DNA of 63,076 nucleotides from a virus, in the IMG/VR virus record IMGVR_UViG_3300020421_001998, positions 1 through 63,076 of that record; one strand, 5' to 3'. Shown here piece by piece: positions 15,246 to 25,725 of the stretch. The notes under the pieces were generated by a model, which worked only from the letters and a program-made list of their open reading frames with translations, searched no databases and had not been told where the DNA came from. Each line of letters begins with the position of its first letter. Positions within the stretch are counted from its first letter, which is position 1. The position numbers and the translations under genes were made by a program.

Positions 15246-16706
15246 ATGCCAGCAATTATAACAAATAAGTTTAGAATTCACAACTCCGAGCAGTTTAAAG
15301 AGTCTTTCTCTGAAGCTGCAGGTAATAACTACTATCTTGGTATTGGTAGACCATCACCATTCAATACTGCTACTAGAGCAGATGGTCGTACAGATAACCT
15401 AGGTACAGATGTAATACCATTAACTCCAGCAGATAACAATAATACTATGTCAATATCATATGACGATTTATTGGCAGTTAAAAGAATTTCAAGCACAGAT
15501 ATTGCTTTCGTAGCACCTAGAAGAAACTGGACAACTGGTACAATATACGATATTTACAGACACGATTATGGAGATAGAATTACTGGCACAACTACTCAAC
15601 AATCGGCAAATAGTGGTGTTTTCAATTTATTTGACGCAAATTTCTATGCTATGAATTCATCAAGAAATGTTTACAAATGTTTAGATAATAATAATAACAC
15701 AGCTTCAACGGTAGAACCAACAGGCACAAATGCTTCAACTATTCTATCTACTGCTGATGGTTATAAATGGAAATATATGTACACACTTTCTGCTTCTGAA
15801 CAATCAAATTTCTTATCAACTGACTTTATGGCAGTATCTACAAATACTTCGGTATCATCAAATGCTATTGATGGTGCAGTTGATATTGTAAAAATTAAAA
15901 CTGCTGGTTCAGGTGGTGCAGACGGAACACATACTGGTATCGCAATCAAAGGCGATGGTACTGGTGGTGTAGTTTCTGTTGTTGTAACCTCTGGTGCTGT
16001 AACCGCTGTAAACGTTACCAGCCAAGGTACAGGCTACACATTCGGAACAATTTCAAATGCTCAAATAGTTTCAGCAGGTGCAACTAATCTTGTTGGTGCA
16101 GAATTAGATGTGATTATTCCACCAAAAGGCGGACACGGATTTAATTCAGTTCAAGAGTTAGGTGGTTTCTTTGTAATGACAAACGTAAGTTTAGAAGGAA
16201 CAGAATCAGCAAACTCTGGTGACGTTACCGTTGCCAATGACTTTAGAAGAGTATGCTTAATTAGAGACCCACAATCAGGTGGTTCAGCTGCTTCAGCTGT
16301 AACCTTGAGAGCTACTAAAGCAGTTCAATTAACTGGTGTTTCTGGTTCTTTTAACGTTGACGAAAAAATTACTCAAGCTTCAACAGGTGCCGTAGGTATT
16401 GTTGTAGAATGGGATTCAACTAATTCATTATTATACTTTGTTCAAACAAGACATAATGATGAAGGCGTTGACGCAAATGGAAACCAAACAGCGTTTAGTG
16501 GTACAAATGTAATTACAGGTACTGGAGGTGCTTCAGGTACTCCTGTTAGTACGAGTGGTACCGTAAACAATGTTGTAATTGCAAGCGGATATTCTGTACC
16601 AGAAGTTGACCACGATTCAGGTGATGTTTTGTATGTAGAAAACAGAGCACCAATAACGAGAGCGGCAGACCAGACAGAAAATATCAAGTTGATAATAGAA
16701 TTTTAA
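15246..16706 (+). CDS. gp8: Baseplate wedge protein gp8, 486 aa
   Basis: The pattern NYYLGIGRPSPF near the N-terminus, then RNVYKCLDNNNNTASTVEP and STADGYKWKYMYTLSASEQ, is characteristic of gp8, a dimeric wedge component. T4 gp8 is 334 aa; the extra length here lies in a Gly/Val/Thr-rich insertion after residue 210 (GSGGADGTHTGIAIKGDG onward) and in repeats similar to those in the gp7-position protein. Order gp6 - gp7 position - gp8 is conserved from T4. A good Shine-Dalgarno and a late promoter precede it. Confidence 0.9.
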   Translation: MPAIITNKFRIHNSEQFKESFSEAAGNNYYLGIGRPSPFNTATRADGRTDNLGTDVIPLTPADNNNTMSISYDDLLAVKRISSTDIAFVAPRRNWTTGTIYDIYRHDYGDRITGTTTQQSANSGVFNLFDANFYAMNSSRNVYKCLDNNNNTASTVEPTGTNASTILSTADGYKWKYMYTLSASEQSNFLSTDFMAVSTNTSVSSNAIDGAVDIVKIKTAGSGGADGTHTGIAIKGDGTGGVVSVVVTSGAVTAVNVTSQGTGYTFGTISNAQIVSAGATNLVGAELDVIIPPKGGHGFNSVQELGGFFVMTNVSLEGTESANSGDVTVANDFRRVCLIRDPQSGGSAASAVTLRATKAVQLTGVSGSFNVDEKITQASTGAVGIVVEWDSTNSLLYFVQTRHNDEGVDANGNQTAFSGTNVITGTGGASGTPVSTSGTVNNVVIASGYSVPEVDHDSGDVLYVENRAPITRAADQTENIKLIIEF

Positions 16707-16721
16707 GGGGAATTATAGACT

Positions 16722-19700
16722 ATGCCAAGTCCAACTGATTTTAACCTTTCGCCCTATTATGATGACTTTGCTGAAGATAAGAAGTTTCATAGAATACTTT
16801 TTAGACCAGCATTTGCCGTACAAGCGAGAGAGTTAACACAATCACAAACTATTTTACAAAACCAAATAGAAAGGGTTTCTGACCATCTATTTGAAAAAGG
16901 TGCAATGGTTATTCCTGGTGAAATAGGTTATGACCTAAATTACTATTCAGTAAAATTAACTTCATTTACAGATTCACAAAACGTTGGCGTTACCTTAACA
17001 GACTTTATTGGTTTAGAATTAACAGGTGCTACTTCAGGTGTAAAAGCAAAAGTAATTAATCAAACAGCTACAGATGGTACTGACCCAAATACTTTATATG
17101 TAAAATACGTTGATTCAGGAACAAATAGTACATCCGATAAGTTTACAGCTGGAGAAACTATTTCAGTTTCAACAACTTTACAAGGACAAGTAACCACGGT
17201 ATCTGCCGTAATAGATAGTTGTTTTACAGGTTCGGCCGCATATGTAGGTGCTGGTGTTTATTACATAAATGGTTTTCACGTTAATGTAATTGAACAAACT
17301 TTAATACTAGACAAATATTCAAACACACCATCATATAGAATTGGTTTACAAGTTGCAGAATCTTTTGTGACACCTAACGAAGATAATTCTTTAAATGATA
17401 ATGCTCAAGGAGTTTCAAATACAAATGCTCCAGGTTCACACAGATTTAAAATAGATTTAACACTTAAAAAATTAGCATTAGCTTCTGCTGAAGATAATAA
17501 CTTTGTAGAATTATTAAGACTAAAATCTGGTATTATACAAAACCAAGTTAGAACAACAGAGTATGCAGTATTAGAAGATACACTAGCAAGAAGAACGTTT
17601 GACGAGTCAGGCGATTATGCAGTAAGAGACTTTGAATTAGAAGTTAGAGAACATTTAAAAAATGGAAATAACAGAGGTATATTTACATCAGCAAATGCTG
17701 GTAACGAAGCCAAACTTGCATTAGGTTTATCTCCAGGAAAAGCATACGTAAAAGGTTATGAAATTGAAACTCTTACAACAACTTATGTTGACGCAGATAA
17801 AGCAAGAGACTTTGATACAGAAAATAATTTTAGTACAAAATTTGATTTAGGAAACTTTGTTTATGTAAACAATGTATTTGGTTCGCCAGATATAGGTTTT
17901 GTATCAGGTTCTACTGAAGCTTTTAAAGGAGTTAATTTATACAAATTAGCAACAGCAAGTGGTAGTAGAGGTACAGAAAGAAACGGATTACTTTCAAGTT
18001 TAGAAACAATTGGTCGTGCTAAGTCAAGAGGTTTTGAATACGTAACCGGTTCGCCTACTAGTTTTACTTTCTCATCTAACGGAATTACAAATACAATATT
18101 CAAAAATTATCTTTTTGATATTGAAATGTTTACACACTTAAATATTACAACAGCACAAGCATTTACAACTGGTGAAAAAATAACTGGTGGTTCAACTAAC
18201 GCAACTGGTTTTGTACAATCAGTTTCAAATGTTGAGTCGGTAACAATTACTTCCGTTTCAGCTGCAAGTCCAGGTGTGGTAACGACTGCTTCAAATCACA
18301 ATTTTAAAGAAGGCCAACAGGTAACAATTTCAAGTATAGCTGGTTGGGCAATAGACTCAACTGCTTCAGATTCAAGTGCTAGAGTTTATACGGTTAGAAA
18401 TCCTAGTGCAAACACTTTTGAGTTATATAACACAAACGGCACAACTGCTGTTAACGTAACCACAGGTGGTACAGGTGGTACTGCTGAACACGGTTTAGTA
18501 GTTCTAACAAATGTTCAAGGTGCCTTTTCTGCTAACGAAACAATTACAGGTGGTACTTCATCTAACACGGCTGTTATTCAAGGTGACGCTGCTGGTTTTA
18601 AAGGTGCAAGACATTTTGAATTTTCAGCAGTTAAACAAATTGGTCAACCTGGTACACCAACTTACACAGCAGACACAGCTTTATCTGCTACATACGGAGA
18701 AAATGCAACTCTAACTGGTAATTTAAGTATTGCAAGTTCAGGTTCGGCAGTAATCGGTTCTGGTACTAGATTTACAACTGAATTAAAAGTTGGTGACTCA
18801 ATAACTTTTGACAATACAACTGGTGCTTCTTTAACTAGAACGGTTGAAGCTATTTTATCAGACACTAGTTTAACATTAGGTGAGGCAATTACAGCTACAG
18901 CAGTATCTTCATCAATTGCAGTTAGAAGAAGAGCTAAACTACAAGACGCTAATAAAAATGTTGCAATATTCCAAATGGGTTATGACGCAATTAAAACATT
19001 AAAAACAACTTCAAACTCTGGACTATCTGATACAAACTTTAAAGTAAGAAGACAATTCTCTATTAGTTTATCTTCAGGTACAGGACAAATTTCAGCAGGT
19101 AATAACGAAACGTTTACAAGTTTATCTGAAGGAGATTATATTGTTTCTATTATTAATGCAAACTCAGCTTCTCTTGGTGCAACAGGTAATATTTTAAGTT
19201 TAACTGGTAATAATGGTGATGGCAACCCAATCTTTACTTTATCAGGTTCGCCAACAGGTAAAACTTTAGACTTTGATTTTGGTACAGCATATGCTGACGC
19301 AGATTTAAAAATTGTTGCTACGGTTAATCGTTCAATTGCAAATTCAAAAACAAAAACATTACAAAACAATTCTACTAAACAAGCTAATAATCAATCAGAA
19401 ATACAAAGTGGTACAATCTCACTTGGTAAAGCGGATATTCTAAATTTAGATTCTATTAAGATGTCTGCTGACTTTAGTACAGACGCAGTATCAGGAGATT
19501 CAGATGTCACGGATAGATTTGAGTTAGACAATGGTCAAAGAGATAACTTCTATGACGTAGGAAGAATAAAACTAAAACCAGGTGCATTGGCACCAACTGG
19601 AAGACTATTAATTACGTTTGACTTCTTTACACACGGTTCTGGAGATTATTTTGATGTTGACTCTTATTCAGGTGTTGTTGATTATGAAAATATTCCAAGT

Positions 19701-22700
19701 TATGTATCAGATACATCAGGTAAAGAATATCAATTAAGAGATTCATTAGACTTTAGACCTAGAGTAGATGACGCTTCAACAATTAATTCAGGTAACCAAG
19801 ATAGAAGTTATACAGGCGCTTCATTAGACGTTGTAAAATTTGGTGAAGATGTAACCGCTGACTTTGAATATTACCTATCAAGAATAGATAAAGTATTTTT
19901 AGATAAAGATGGTTCATTTAAAATTGTTAAGGGTGCTTCTTCATTAGAGCCACAGGTTCCAAAAGGTTTAGATAGTGGTATGCATTTATACACACTATTG
20001 TTATCGCCTTATACTTTAACACCAGAAAGTGTTGAAGTTGAAAGACAAGATAACAGACGATATACAATGAGAGATATTGGTAAACTAGAACAACGAATTG
20101 AAAATATTGAATACTATACTCAACTATCTTTACTAGAACAAAATGCTCAATCATTACAAATTCAAGACGCAGATGGTTTTGATAGATTTAAAAATGGATT
20201 TATTGTAGATAACTTTACAGGTCACGGTATTGGTGATGTAGGTAATTTAGATTACAAGTGTTCTATGGATATGGCAAATGGTCAAGTTAGACCGACATTT
20301 AAAGAGGACGCAGTAAAACTAATTGAAACAGATGATAAAGGATTTGCTGATGGTTCTTTGATTACTGAACAAGATAGAGTATCTTCTTTCTATCAAAAAA
20401 CTGGAGATATTATTACACTACCATACTCTGAAGCAACTCTTGTTGACCAACCTTTTGCAAGTAAATTTATTAACGTTAACCCATTCAACGTATTTACTTG
20501 GATAGGTTCAATTGACCTTGACCCACCAGGTGATGAGTGGAAAGAAACAGAAAGAGCACCAGATTTATTAGTTAACCAAAATGGTGCCTTTGATACAATG
20601 GTTCAAAATTTAGGTAATCCTAATCTACAACAGGTAGAAATGGGAACGGTTTGGAATGAATGGCAAGATATGTGGGCAGGACAACCAGTAGAGGGTGCTA
20701 GAAGAAATATTGGTGGCCAAATTAGAGAACAAGCATTTGTTAGAGGTGCTCCAAGAAGAGTATTACAAAGACAAGAGATTACAACTATACAACAAGTCAA
20801 TCAAACTAGAACAGGTATTAGAAGTGTTTTAGTTCCTCAAGTTGTTAGAAATTCATTAGGCGATAGAGTTATTAACGTTGCATTTATTCCTTTCATTAGA
20901 AGTAGAACGGTTAACTTTACAGGAAAAAGATTTAAACCTAATACAAGATTATTTGCTTTCTTTGATGAACAAGACATTAACCAATACATTACTCCTACAG
21001 GTGGTGCATTAGGTGGAAATATTATATCAAATGCTCAAGGTGAAGTATCAGGTACTTTTGCAATACCTGACCCAACGATAGATTCAAATCCAAGATGGCG
21101 AACAGGTACAAGAACGTTTAGATTATCAGCTTCATCAACAGATGACAGAAATTCACAAATTAGTACAGCTGGTGAAGAAGATTACACAGCAAGAGGTACT
21201 TTAGATACGGTACAAGAAACTATTGTATCTACTAGAGAGCCAAGACTTGTTAGAACAAACGTAAGTGAAACTAGAAACATTGCAAGAACATCAACACGAA
21301 CAGCTACAACACAGGTAGGTTGGTGGGATCCTCTTGCTCAAACATTCTTGGTTGATGACCCAGGAGGAGTTTTTATAACTTCACTTGATTTATATTTTCA
21401 ATCAAAAGACGCAGATATTCCTATAACTCTACAAATAAGAGAAGTGGTAAATGGTTATCCATCAACTACAATTTTACCTTTTGGTGAGGTAACACTAAAC
21501 CCTAGTTCAGTAAATACTAGTGCTGATAGTTCAGTTGCTACAACCTTTACTTTCCCTAGTCCAATTTATATTCAAGAAAACGTTGAATATTCTTTTGTAG
21601 TATTAGCTAACTCGCAAGATTACAATGCTTGGGTTGCTAGAATTGGTGAAAATCAAATTAATTCAAATAGAACAATATCTCAACAACCTTATGCTGGTGT
21701 TATGTTCAAATCACAAAACGGTTCTACTTGGACTGCTGAACAAAATGAAGATATTAAATTTAAAATTAAACGTGCAGAGTTTGATATTGCAAACACAGGT
21801 AAGTTAACTTTAGGTAATGATACTTTACCAACAAGAACATTAAAAAATAATTCTTTAAGAACAACAAATGGTTCAAAAACAATTAGAGTTTCACATCCTA
21901 ACCACGGTATGCACGGAACAACTAACAGAGTAATTATATCTGGAGTGCCTTCAGGTACTTACAATGGTTTAGCGAGTGATGATATTAACGGAACATATAA
22001 CTCAATTTCAAATATAACTCTTGATAGTTATGAAGTTGAATCACCAAGTTCTACAAATGCAACATCAACAGGTGATATTGGTGGTACTGCTATAGAAGCA
22101 ACACAAAACAGAGCATACGATTTATTGAATTTAAGTATTCAAACAATGACATTACCTGAAACAGGCATTTCATATGCATTAAGACCTACAACTGGTAAAT
22201 CAGTTCACGGTTCAGAAACAGAATTTACAAGAACAACGTCAGCTAATCAATTTTCTGTAATTGCAAATGATAATATTTACTTTACATCACCTAATTATGT
22301 TTTATCACAAACAAATGAATTAGGTAAAATTAGTGGTAATAAATCATTAATTACTCAATTAAGTTTAACTTCAAGTAATACAAAATTATCTCCTGTTGTT
22401 GACTTAGCTAGGACAAGTGCATTTACCGTACAAAACAGATTAAATAGTCCAACAGCACTAAATCATCCTAATTTTGTTGCAGATACAGAACCATCAGGTT
22501 CATCTTCAGCTGCTATCTATTGTACAAGACCAATATCTTTAGAAAATTTATCTACATCACTTGACGTTAGATTGACTCAAGTTGTTAGAGGTTCTTCCGA
22601 AGTTGAGGTTTATTTCAGAGTATCTGGTGGTGAAGAAACAAGAAAACTTGATGACTTAAACTGGATTCCATTTAACGTAAGTGGAGAAGAAGATTCACCA

Positions 22701-22862
22701 GTTGCTAAATCTGAAAATAGTGGTGATTTCAAAGAATACAAATATAGTCAATCAAGTATATCAGAGTTTAACTCTTTCCAAATTAAAATAGTTATGAAAG
22801 GAACGAATTCATCATATCCACCAAAAATTAGTGATATGAGAGCAATTGCGTTGGCAGTATAA
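16722..22862 (+). CDS. Giant DUF4815-type virion structural protein, 2046 aa
   Basis: The N-terminus (LSPYYDDFAEDKKFHRILFR, PAFAVQARELTQSQTILQNQ) is the signature of DUF4815 proteins found in large marine myoviruses, probably baseplate periphery or proximal fibre proteins. The middle (residues 450-850) is repetitive beta sequence; residues 1230-1500 hold a region rich in Arg and Gln (PRRVLQRQEITTIQQVNQTR) and a conserved QVGWWDPLAQTFLVDDPGG motif around residue 1530; the end is jelly-roll-like. ATG at 16722 follows AAGGGG. It is the longest gene here; its stop overlaps the start of the next gene. Confidence 0.82.
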   Translation: MPSPTDFNLSPYYDDFAEDKKFHRILFRPAFAVQARELTQSQTILQNQIERVSDHLFEKGAMVIPGEIGYDLNYYSVKLTSFTDSQNVGVTLTDFIGLELTGATSGVKAKVINQTATDGTDPNTLYVKYVDSGTNSTSDKFTAGETISVSTTLQGQVTTVSAVIDSCFTGSAAYVGAGVYYINGFHVNVIEQTLILDKYSNTPSYRIGLQVAESFVTPNEDNSLNDNAQGVSNTNAPGSHRFKIDLTLKKLALASAEDNNFVELLRLKSGIIQNQVRTTEYAVLEDTLARRTFDESGDYAVRDFELEVREHLKNGNNRGIFTSANAGNEAKLALGLSPGKAYVKGYEIETLTTTYVDADKARDFDTENNFSTKFDLGNFVYVNNVFGSPDIGFVSGSTEAFKGVNLYKLATASGSRGTERNGLLSSLETIGRAKSRGFEYVTGSPTSFTFSSNGITNTIFKNYLFDIEMFTHLNITTAQAFTTGEKITGGSTNATGFVQSVSNVESVTITSVSAASPGVVTTASNHNFKEGQQVTISSIAGWAIDSTASDSSARVYTVRNPSANTFELYNTNGTTAVNVTTGGTGGTAEHGLVVLTNVQGAFSANETITGGTSSNTAVIQGDAAGFKGARHFEFSAVKQIGQPGTPTYTADTALSATYGENATLTGNLSIASSGSAVIGSGTRFTTELKVGDSITFDNTTGASLTRTVEAILSDTSLTLGEAITATAVSSSIAVRRRAKLQDANKNVAIFQMGYDAIKTLKTTSNSGLSDTNFKVRRQFSISLSSGTGQISAGNNETFTSLSEGDYIVSIINANSASLGATGNILSLTGNNGDGNPIFTLSGSPTGKTLDFDFGTAYADADLKIVATVNRSIANSKTKTLQNNSTKQANNQSEIQSGTISLGKADILNLDSIKMSADFSTDAVSGDSDVTDRFELDNGQRDNFYDVGRIKLKPGALAPTGRLLITFDFFTHGSGDYFDVDSYSGVVDYENIPSYVSDTSGKEYQLRDSLDFRPRVDDASTINSGNQDRSYTGASLDVVKFGEDVTADFEYYLSRIDKVFLDKDGSFKIVKGASSLEPQVPKGLDSGMHLYTLLLSPYTLTPESVEVERQDNRRYTMRDIGKLEQRIENIEYYTQLSLLEQNAQSLQIQDADGFDRFKNGFIVDNFTGHGIGDVGNLDYKCSMDMANGQVRPTFKEDAVKLIETDDKGFADGSLITEQDRVSSFYQKTGDIITLPYSEATLVDQPFASKFINVNPFNVFTWIGSIDLDPPGDEWKETERAPDLLVNQNGAFDTMVQNLGNPNLQQVEMGTVWNEWQDMWAGQPVEGARRNIGGQIREQAFVRGAPRRVLQRQEITTIQQVNQTRTGIRSVLVPQVVRNSLGDRVINVAFIPFIRSRTVNFTGKRFKPNTRLFAFFDEQDINQYITPTGGALGGNIISNAQGEVSGTFAIPDPTIDSNPRWRTGTRTFRLSASSTDDRNSQISTAGEEDYTARGTLDTVQETIVSTREPRLVRTNVSETRNIARTSTRTATTQVGWWDPLAQTFLVDDPGGVFITSLDLYFQSKDADIPITLQIREVVNGYPSTTILPFGEVTLNPSSVNTSADSSVATTFTFPSPIYIQENVEYSFVVLANSQDYNAWVARIGENQINSNRTISQQPYAGVMFKSQNGSTWTAEQNEDIKFKIKRAEFDIANTGKLTLGNDTLPTRTLKNNSLRTTNGSKTIRVSHPNHGMHGTTNRVIISGVPSGTYNGLASDDINGTYNSISNITLDSYEVESPSSTNATSTGDIGGTAIEATQNRAYDLLNLSIQTMTLPETGISYALRPTTGKSVHGSETEFTRTTSANQFSVIANDNIYFTSPNYVLSQTNELGKISGNKSLITQLSLTSSNTKLSPVVDLARTSAFTVQNRLNSPTALNHPNFVADTEPSGSSSAAIYCTRPISLENLSTSLDVRLTQVVRGSSEVEVYFRVSGGEETRKLDDLNWIPFNVSGEEDSPVAKSENSGDFKEYKYSQSSISEFNSFQIKIVMKGTNSSYPPKISDMRAIALAV

Positions 22863-23086
22863 TGAGCTATAAATTAAAAGTTGAAGGACATACAAGTTTA
22901 GTAAGAGACGCACATAGTAAAGCGATTGTAAATACTAACGTTAGTGAATATCAACTTTATATGGCAAGAAGAGAATCAAGAAAGAGTCAAGCTGACCAGA
23001 TTAAGAGTGCTTGTAGAGAAATAAATACTTTAAAGACTGAATTAAAAGAAATTAAAAATTTAATTACGGAATTGGTTAAAAAATAA
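22862..23086 (+). CDS. Small coiled-coil protein, 74 aa
   Basis: Start and stop overlap both neighbours by one base (TAATG on each side), so it is translated with the giant virion protein and the next fibre. N-terminus MSYKLKVEGHTSLVRDAHSK is beta-like; residues 38-74 form a helix with a heptad pattern (CREINTLKTELKEIKNLITE), suggesting an oligomer. I recall similar small genes at this position in marine T4-like phages. It may be a connector or chaperone for fibres; function is not established. Confidence 0.65.
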   Translation: MSYKLKVEGHTSLVRDAHSKAIVNTNVSEYQLYMARRESRKSQADQIKSACREINTLKTELKEIKNLITELVKK

Positions 23087-24006
23087 TGGCAATAAGACAA
23101 ATTAATCCTACTGATAGTTTAGAGACTTTAAGAAGTCAATTTAATACATTGGCTGCTCAAGACTTTGGTGATATTGCAAACCTAGATAGTTCAATATCAT
23201 CTACAAGTATTGTAGGCGCTATGAATGAATTGATTACTTTCGTATCGGCCGCTGAAGGTTTTTTTGTTGTTGACTCAACTTCTACAAGACAACTAGTTGG
23301 TGGTGGTCAAGAATTAACTTTTTTAGGAACAGCAAATGAGACAACCGTTCAAGTACAACCTACTGATACGGTTCTTATAGGTTTACCAGCTGACGTACAA
23401 ATTTCAAGTTCATTACAAGTTGGTGGTAATATTAGTACATCAAATAATGGTAATTTAACCCTTTCAGGTAAATTGGTTACAAATGAAATTGATGACGCAA
23501 GTGGTGGTACCGTTTCTATTACAGCCGCAATTAACGTAAGTGGTGACGCAACATTAGGTTCAATCAATATTTCAGGAAATGTAATTCAATCAGCTAATTC
23601 AAATACGGTAACTATTAGTGATAACTTATCAATTAGTGGTACAAATAAAATTACCGTAAACGGCACAGAATTAGGTGGTACAAGCGGAGATATTAATACA
23701 CTATCAGGTGAAACTTCTTTTGGTTCATCAATTAGATTAGCACCTAACAAACTATTAATTTTTGAAGGTGCAACAGATGACGCAAATGAATTAGCAATCA
23801 CGGTAACTGACCCTACAGCAGACAGAGTTGTAAACTTTCCAGACGCAGGAGGTGAAGTTATGTTAACAGGTGCAACTGGTCAAGTAGGCACAACAAACTT
23901 AGCAGACGGTTCGGTAACGGCCGCTAAACTAAATAATAGTACAAGTTTGGTATTATACAATAGTTCAGGTGTTGCATTGAAAACTTTGTATGGTGCAGGT
24001 GCTTAA
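23086..24006 (+). CDS. Fibre-like structural protein, 306 aa
   Basis: N-terminus AIRQINPTDSLETLRSQFNT followed by VGAMNELITFVSAAEGF is an attachment-type domain; the rest is Thr/Ser/Gly-rich beta repeats (ISGNVIQSANSNTVTISDN). It carries the LIFEGATDDANELAITVTDP ... GGEVMLTGATG module shared with the proteins at 3512 and 42522, and TNLADGSVTAAKLNNSTSLV near the end. A short fibre or fibre-associated role is likely. It is coupled to the 74-aa gene by a one-base overlap. Confidence 0.7.
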   Translation: MAIRQINPTDSLETLRSQFNTLAAQDFGDIANLDSSISSTSIVGAMNELITFVSAAEGFFVVDSTSTRQLVGGGQELTFLGTANETTVQVQPTDTVLIGLPADVQISSSLQVGGNISTSNNGNLTLSGKLVTNEIDDASGGTVSITAAINVSGDATLGSINISGNVIQSANSNTVTISDNLSISGTNKITVNGTELGGTSGDINTLSGETSFGSSIRLAPNKLLIFEGATDDANELAITVTDPTADRVVNFPDAGGEVMLTGATGQVGTTNLADGSVTAAKLNNSTSLVLYNSSGVALKTLYGAGA

Positions 24007-24018
24007 TGGAGATATATA

Positions 24019-24981
24019 ATGGCAGTAGTAAGACCAGTTTACTTAAATAATGGAAACGTCCAGCAAATGGACGACACAATGTTTGGTCTATTAAAAGACG
24101 TATTCAGACATCAATTTCAACAAGCAAGTCCAATATCATTATCAGTAGTATCTTCAGGTGGTACTCTTTCAGGATTACCTATTACAGATACTAGAATGAT
24201 ATCCGGTACACAGGCAAATAATAATTCAAGATTTCCTACTGAATCAGAAACAGGTGAACCAACTGCTATTTCAGTAAGTTATTCACGTTTAAATCAAACC
24301 GTAGATACAGCACCAACATTAACAACAGATGATGGTAAAAGATATTTTTCTTATATTGATGATAACAATGATATAAGAGCTATGACACACGGAGATATGT
24401 TAGATACATTAGTTAGACCAGTTATAGATGAATTAGTTTTAGGTTCTAATACAAGCACTCAAGCAGGAACATATTTTATAGATACTACATCATCACTAGG
24501 TGCAAATCAACAATTAGTTTCATCAACACCAATTTTTGTAGATACTAGAGCGGATTTATCTCAATATGTAGCGTCAGCTATACCATCTGCTACAAATGCT
24601 ACACTAGATTTAAACCAAACAATTACAAATTATTATCTAAAGAAAAATACAATGTCAACACCTAGTCTTTCTGTATTGCCATTATTTTTAAGAGGTGATA
24701 ATGATATACAAGAATTCACATCAGCTAATGTAGTTAATATTGCAAACGAATTAATGAAAATTGAAACTATTAATAGTACAGGTGGTTATAAAATTAGATA
24801 TAATATAGGTGGCACAGGTGCAAATAAAGGTTCAGGTATGTCAGATACTAGATTAACAGGTGGCACAGGTAATTACACACAAAGGTTTGTTCACGGTGAT
24901 GATTACAGAGCTCAAGAATTTCCTGATGGAACAGCAACAACAATTAACTCTTACTTTTTGAAGATACAGAAAACATCTTAA
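24019..24981 (+). CDS. Virion structural protein, 320 aa
   Basis: ATG at 24019 follows GGAGATATATA. The N-terminus (VVRPVYLNNGNVQQMDDTMF) and the ending RFVHGDDYRAQEFPDGTATT are patterns I associate with structural proteins of marine T4-like phages encoded near fibre genes. Sequence is mostly beta with a helical central part (DMLDTLVRPVIDELVLG). No named T4 homologue. It is the last gene before the accessory island. Confidence 0.65.
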   Translation: MAVVRPVYLNNGNVQQMDDTMFGLLKDVFRHQFQQASPISLSVVSSGGTLSGLPITDTRMISGTQANNNSRFPTESETGEPTAISVSYSRLNQTVDTAPTLTTDDGKRYFSYIDDNNDIRAMTHGDMLDTLVRPVIDELVLGSNTSTQAGTYFIDTTSSLGANQQLVSSTPIFVDTRADLSQYVASAIPSATNATLDLNQTITNYYLKKNTMSTPSLSVLPLFLRGDNDIQEFTSANVVNIANELMKIETINSTGGYKIRYNIGGTGANKGSGMSDTRLTGGTGNYTQRFVHGDDYRAQEFPDGTATTINSYFLKIQKTS

Positions 24982-24993
24982 TTATGAAACACA

Positions 24994-25725
24994 ATGAATA
25001 TATTATTAACAGGTAGTGATGGCTTCATAGGTCAAAACCTACATACACATTTAAAAAAACTTAATCACAACGTAATTCAATTAGATATAAAATCTGGTAA
25101 TGATTTAATGGATTGTCCGTTAAATTATCACGTAGAGTTAGTAATACATTTAGCCGGACTATCAGGCGTTAGAGATAGTATGAATAATCCTACTGATTAT
25201 TGGAAACAAAATGTAATTGTTAGTCAAAGATTATTTGATTTCTTTAAAGATACTAAAATATTATATGCAAGTTCTTCAACAGCGTATGAGCCTTGGCGTA
25301 ATCCCTATGCTATGAGTAAATATGGTATAGAACAAATAGCACCTGAAAATAGTTTAGGTATGAGATTTACAACCGTTTACGGACCTAATGCAAAACCTAA
25401 TATGTTGATACCTAAAATTTTAAAAAATGATGTACAATATATTAATACAAATCATAAGAGAGATTTTATTCACGTCAATGATGTAATGGACGCCATAGAC
25501 ATATTAATGTTAAATGACGTAAAAGGAGTAATTGATATAGGTACAGGTCATAGTCATAACTTGGTAGATATTATTGATTACTTTAAAATAGATTGTGATA
25601 AAAAACTAGGTGGTGAAAATGAGAGACTAGATAATCAAGCTGATTTAAATACACTAAATAGTCTTGGGTGGAAACCTAAAGTGAATTTATATAACTACAT
25701 AAAGGAAATGAGAAATGTTAACTGA
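24994..25725 (+). CDS. NAD(P)-dependent sugar epimerase/dehydratase (extended SDR), 243 aa
   Basis: The nucleotide-binding motif GSDGFIGQN (GxxGxxG) is at residues 7-15 and the catalytic YxxxK is in NPYAMSKYGIEQ, with an upstream Ser/Thr stretch (YASSSTAYEP) that completes the SDR active site; RDFIHVNDVMDAIDIL is the usual second-half motif. The enzyme would act on a nucleotide sugar. At 243 aa it is shorter than most (300-340 aa), with a trimmed substrate domain. It overlaps the next gene by 11 bases and sits at the edge of the glycosyltransferase-rich island, so supplying a sugar donor is a reasonable inference. Confidence 0.88.
   Translation: MNILLTGSDGFIGQNLHTHLKKLNHNVIQLDIKSGNDLMDCPLNYHVELVIHLAGLSGVRDSMNNPTDYWKQNVIVSQRLFDFFKDTKILYASSSTAYEPWRNPYAMSKYGIEQIAPENSLGMRFTTVYGPNAKPNMLIPKILKNDVQYINTNHKRDFIHVNDVMDAIDILMLNDVKGVIDIGTGHSHNLVDIIDYFKIDCDKKLGGENERLDNQADLNTLNSLGWKPKVNLYNYIKEMRNVN

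Noticed and set aside
15762-15769. TATAAATG inside gp8 (and again at about 47418 inside a fibre gene)
   Set aside because: Imperfect octamers inside coding sequence with no gene start nearby; only exact or gap-located sites were annotated as promoters.
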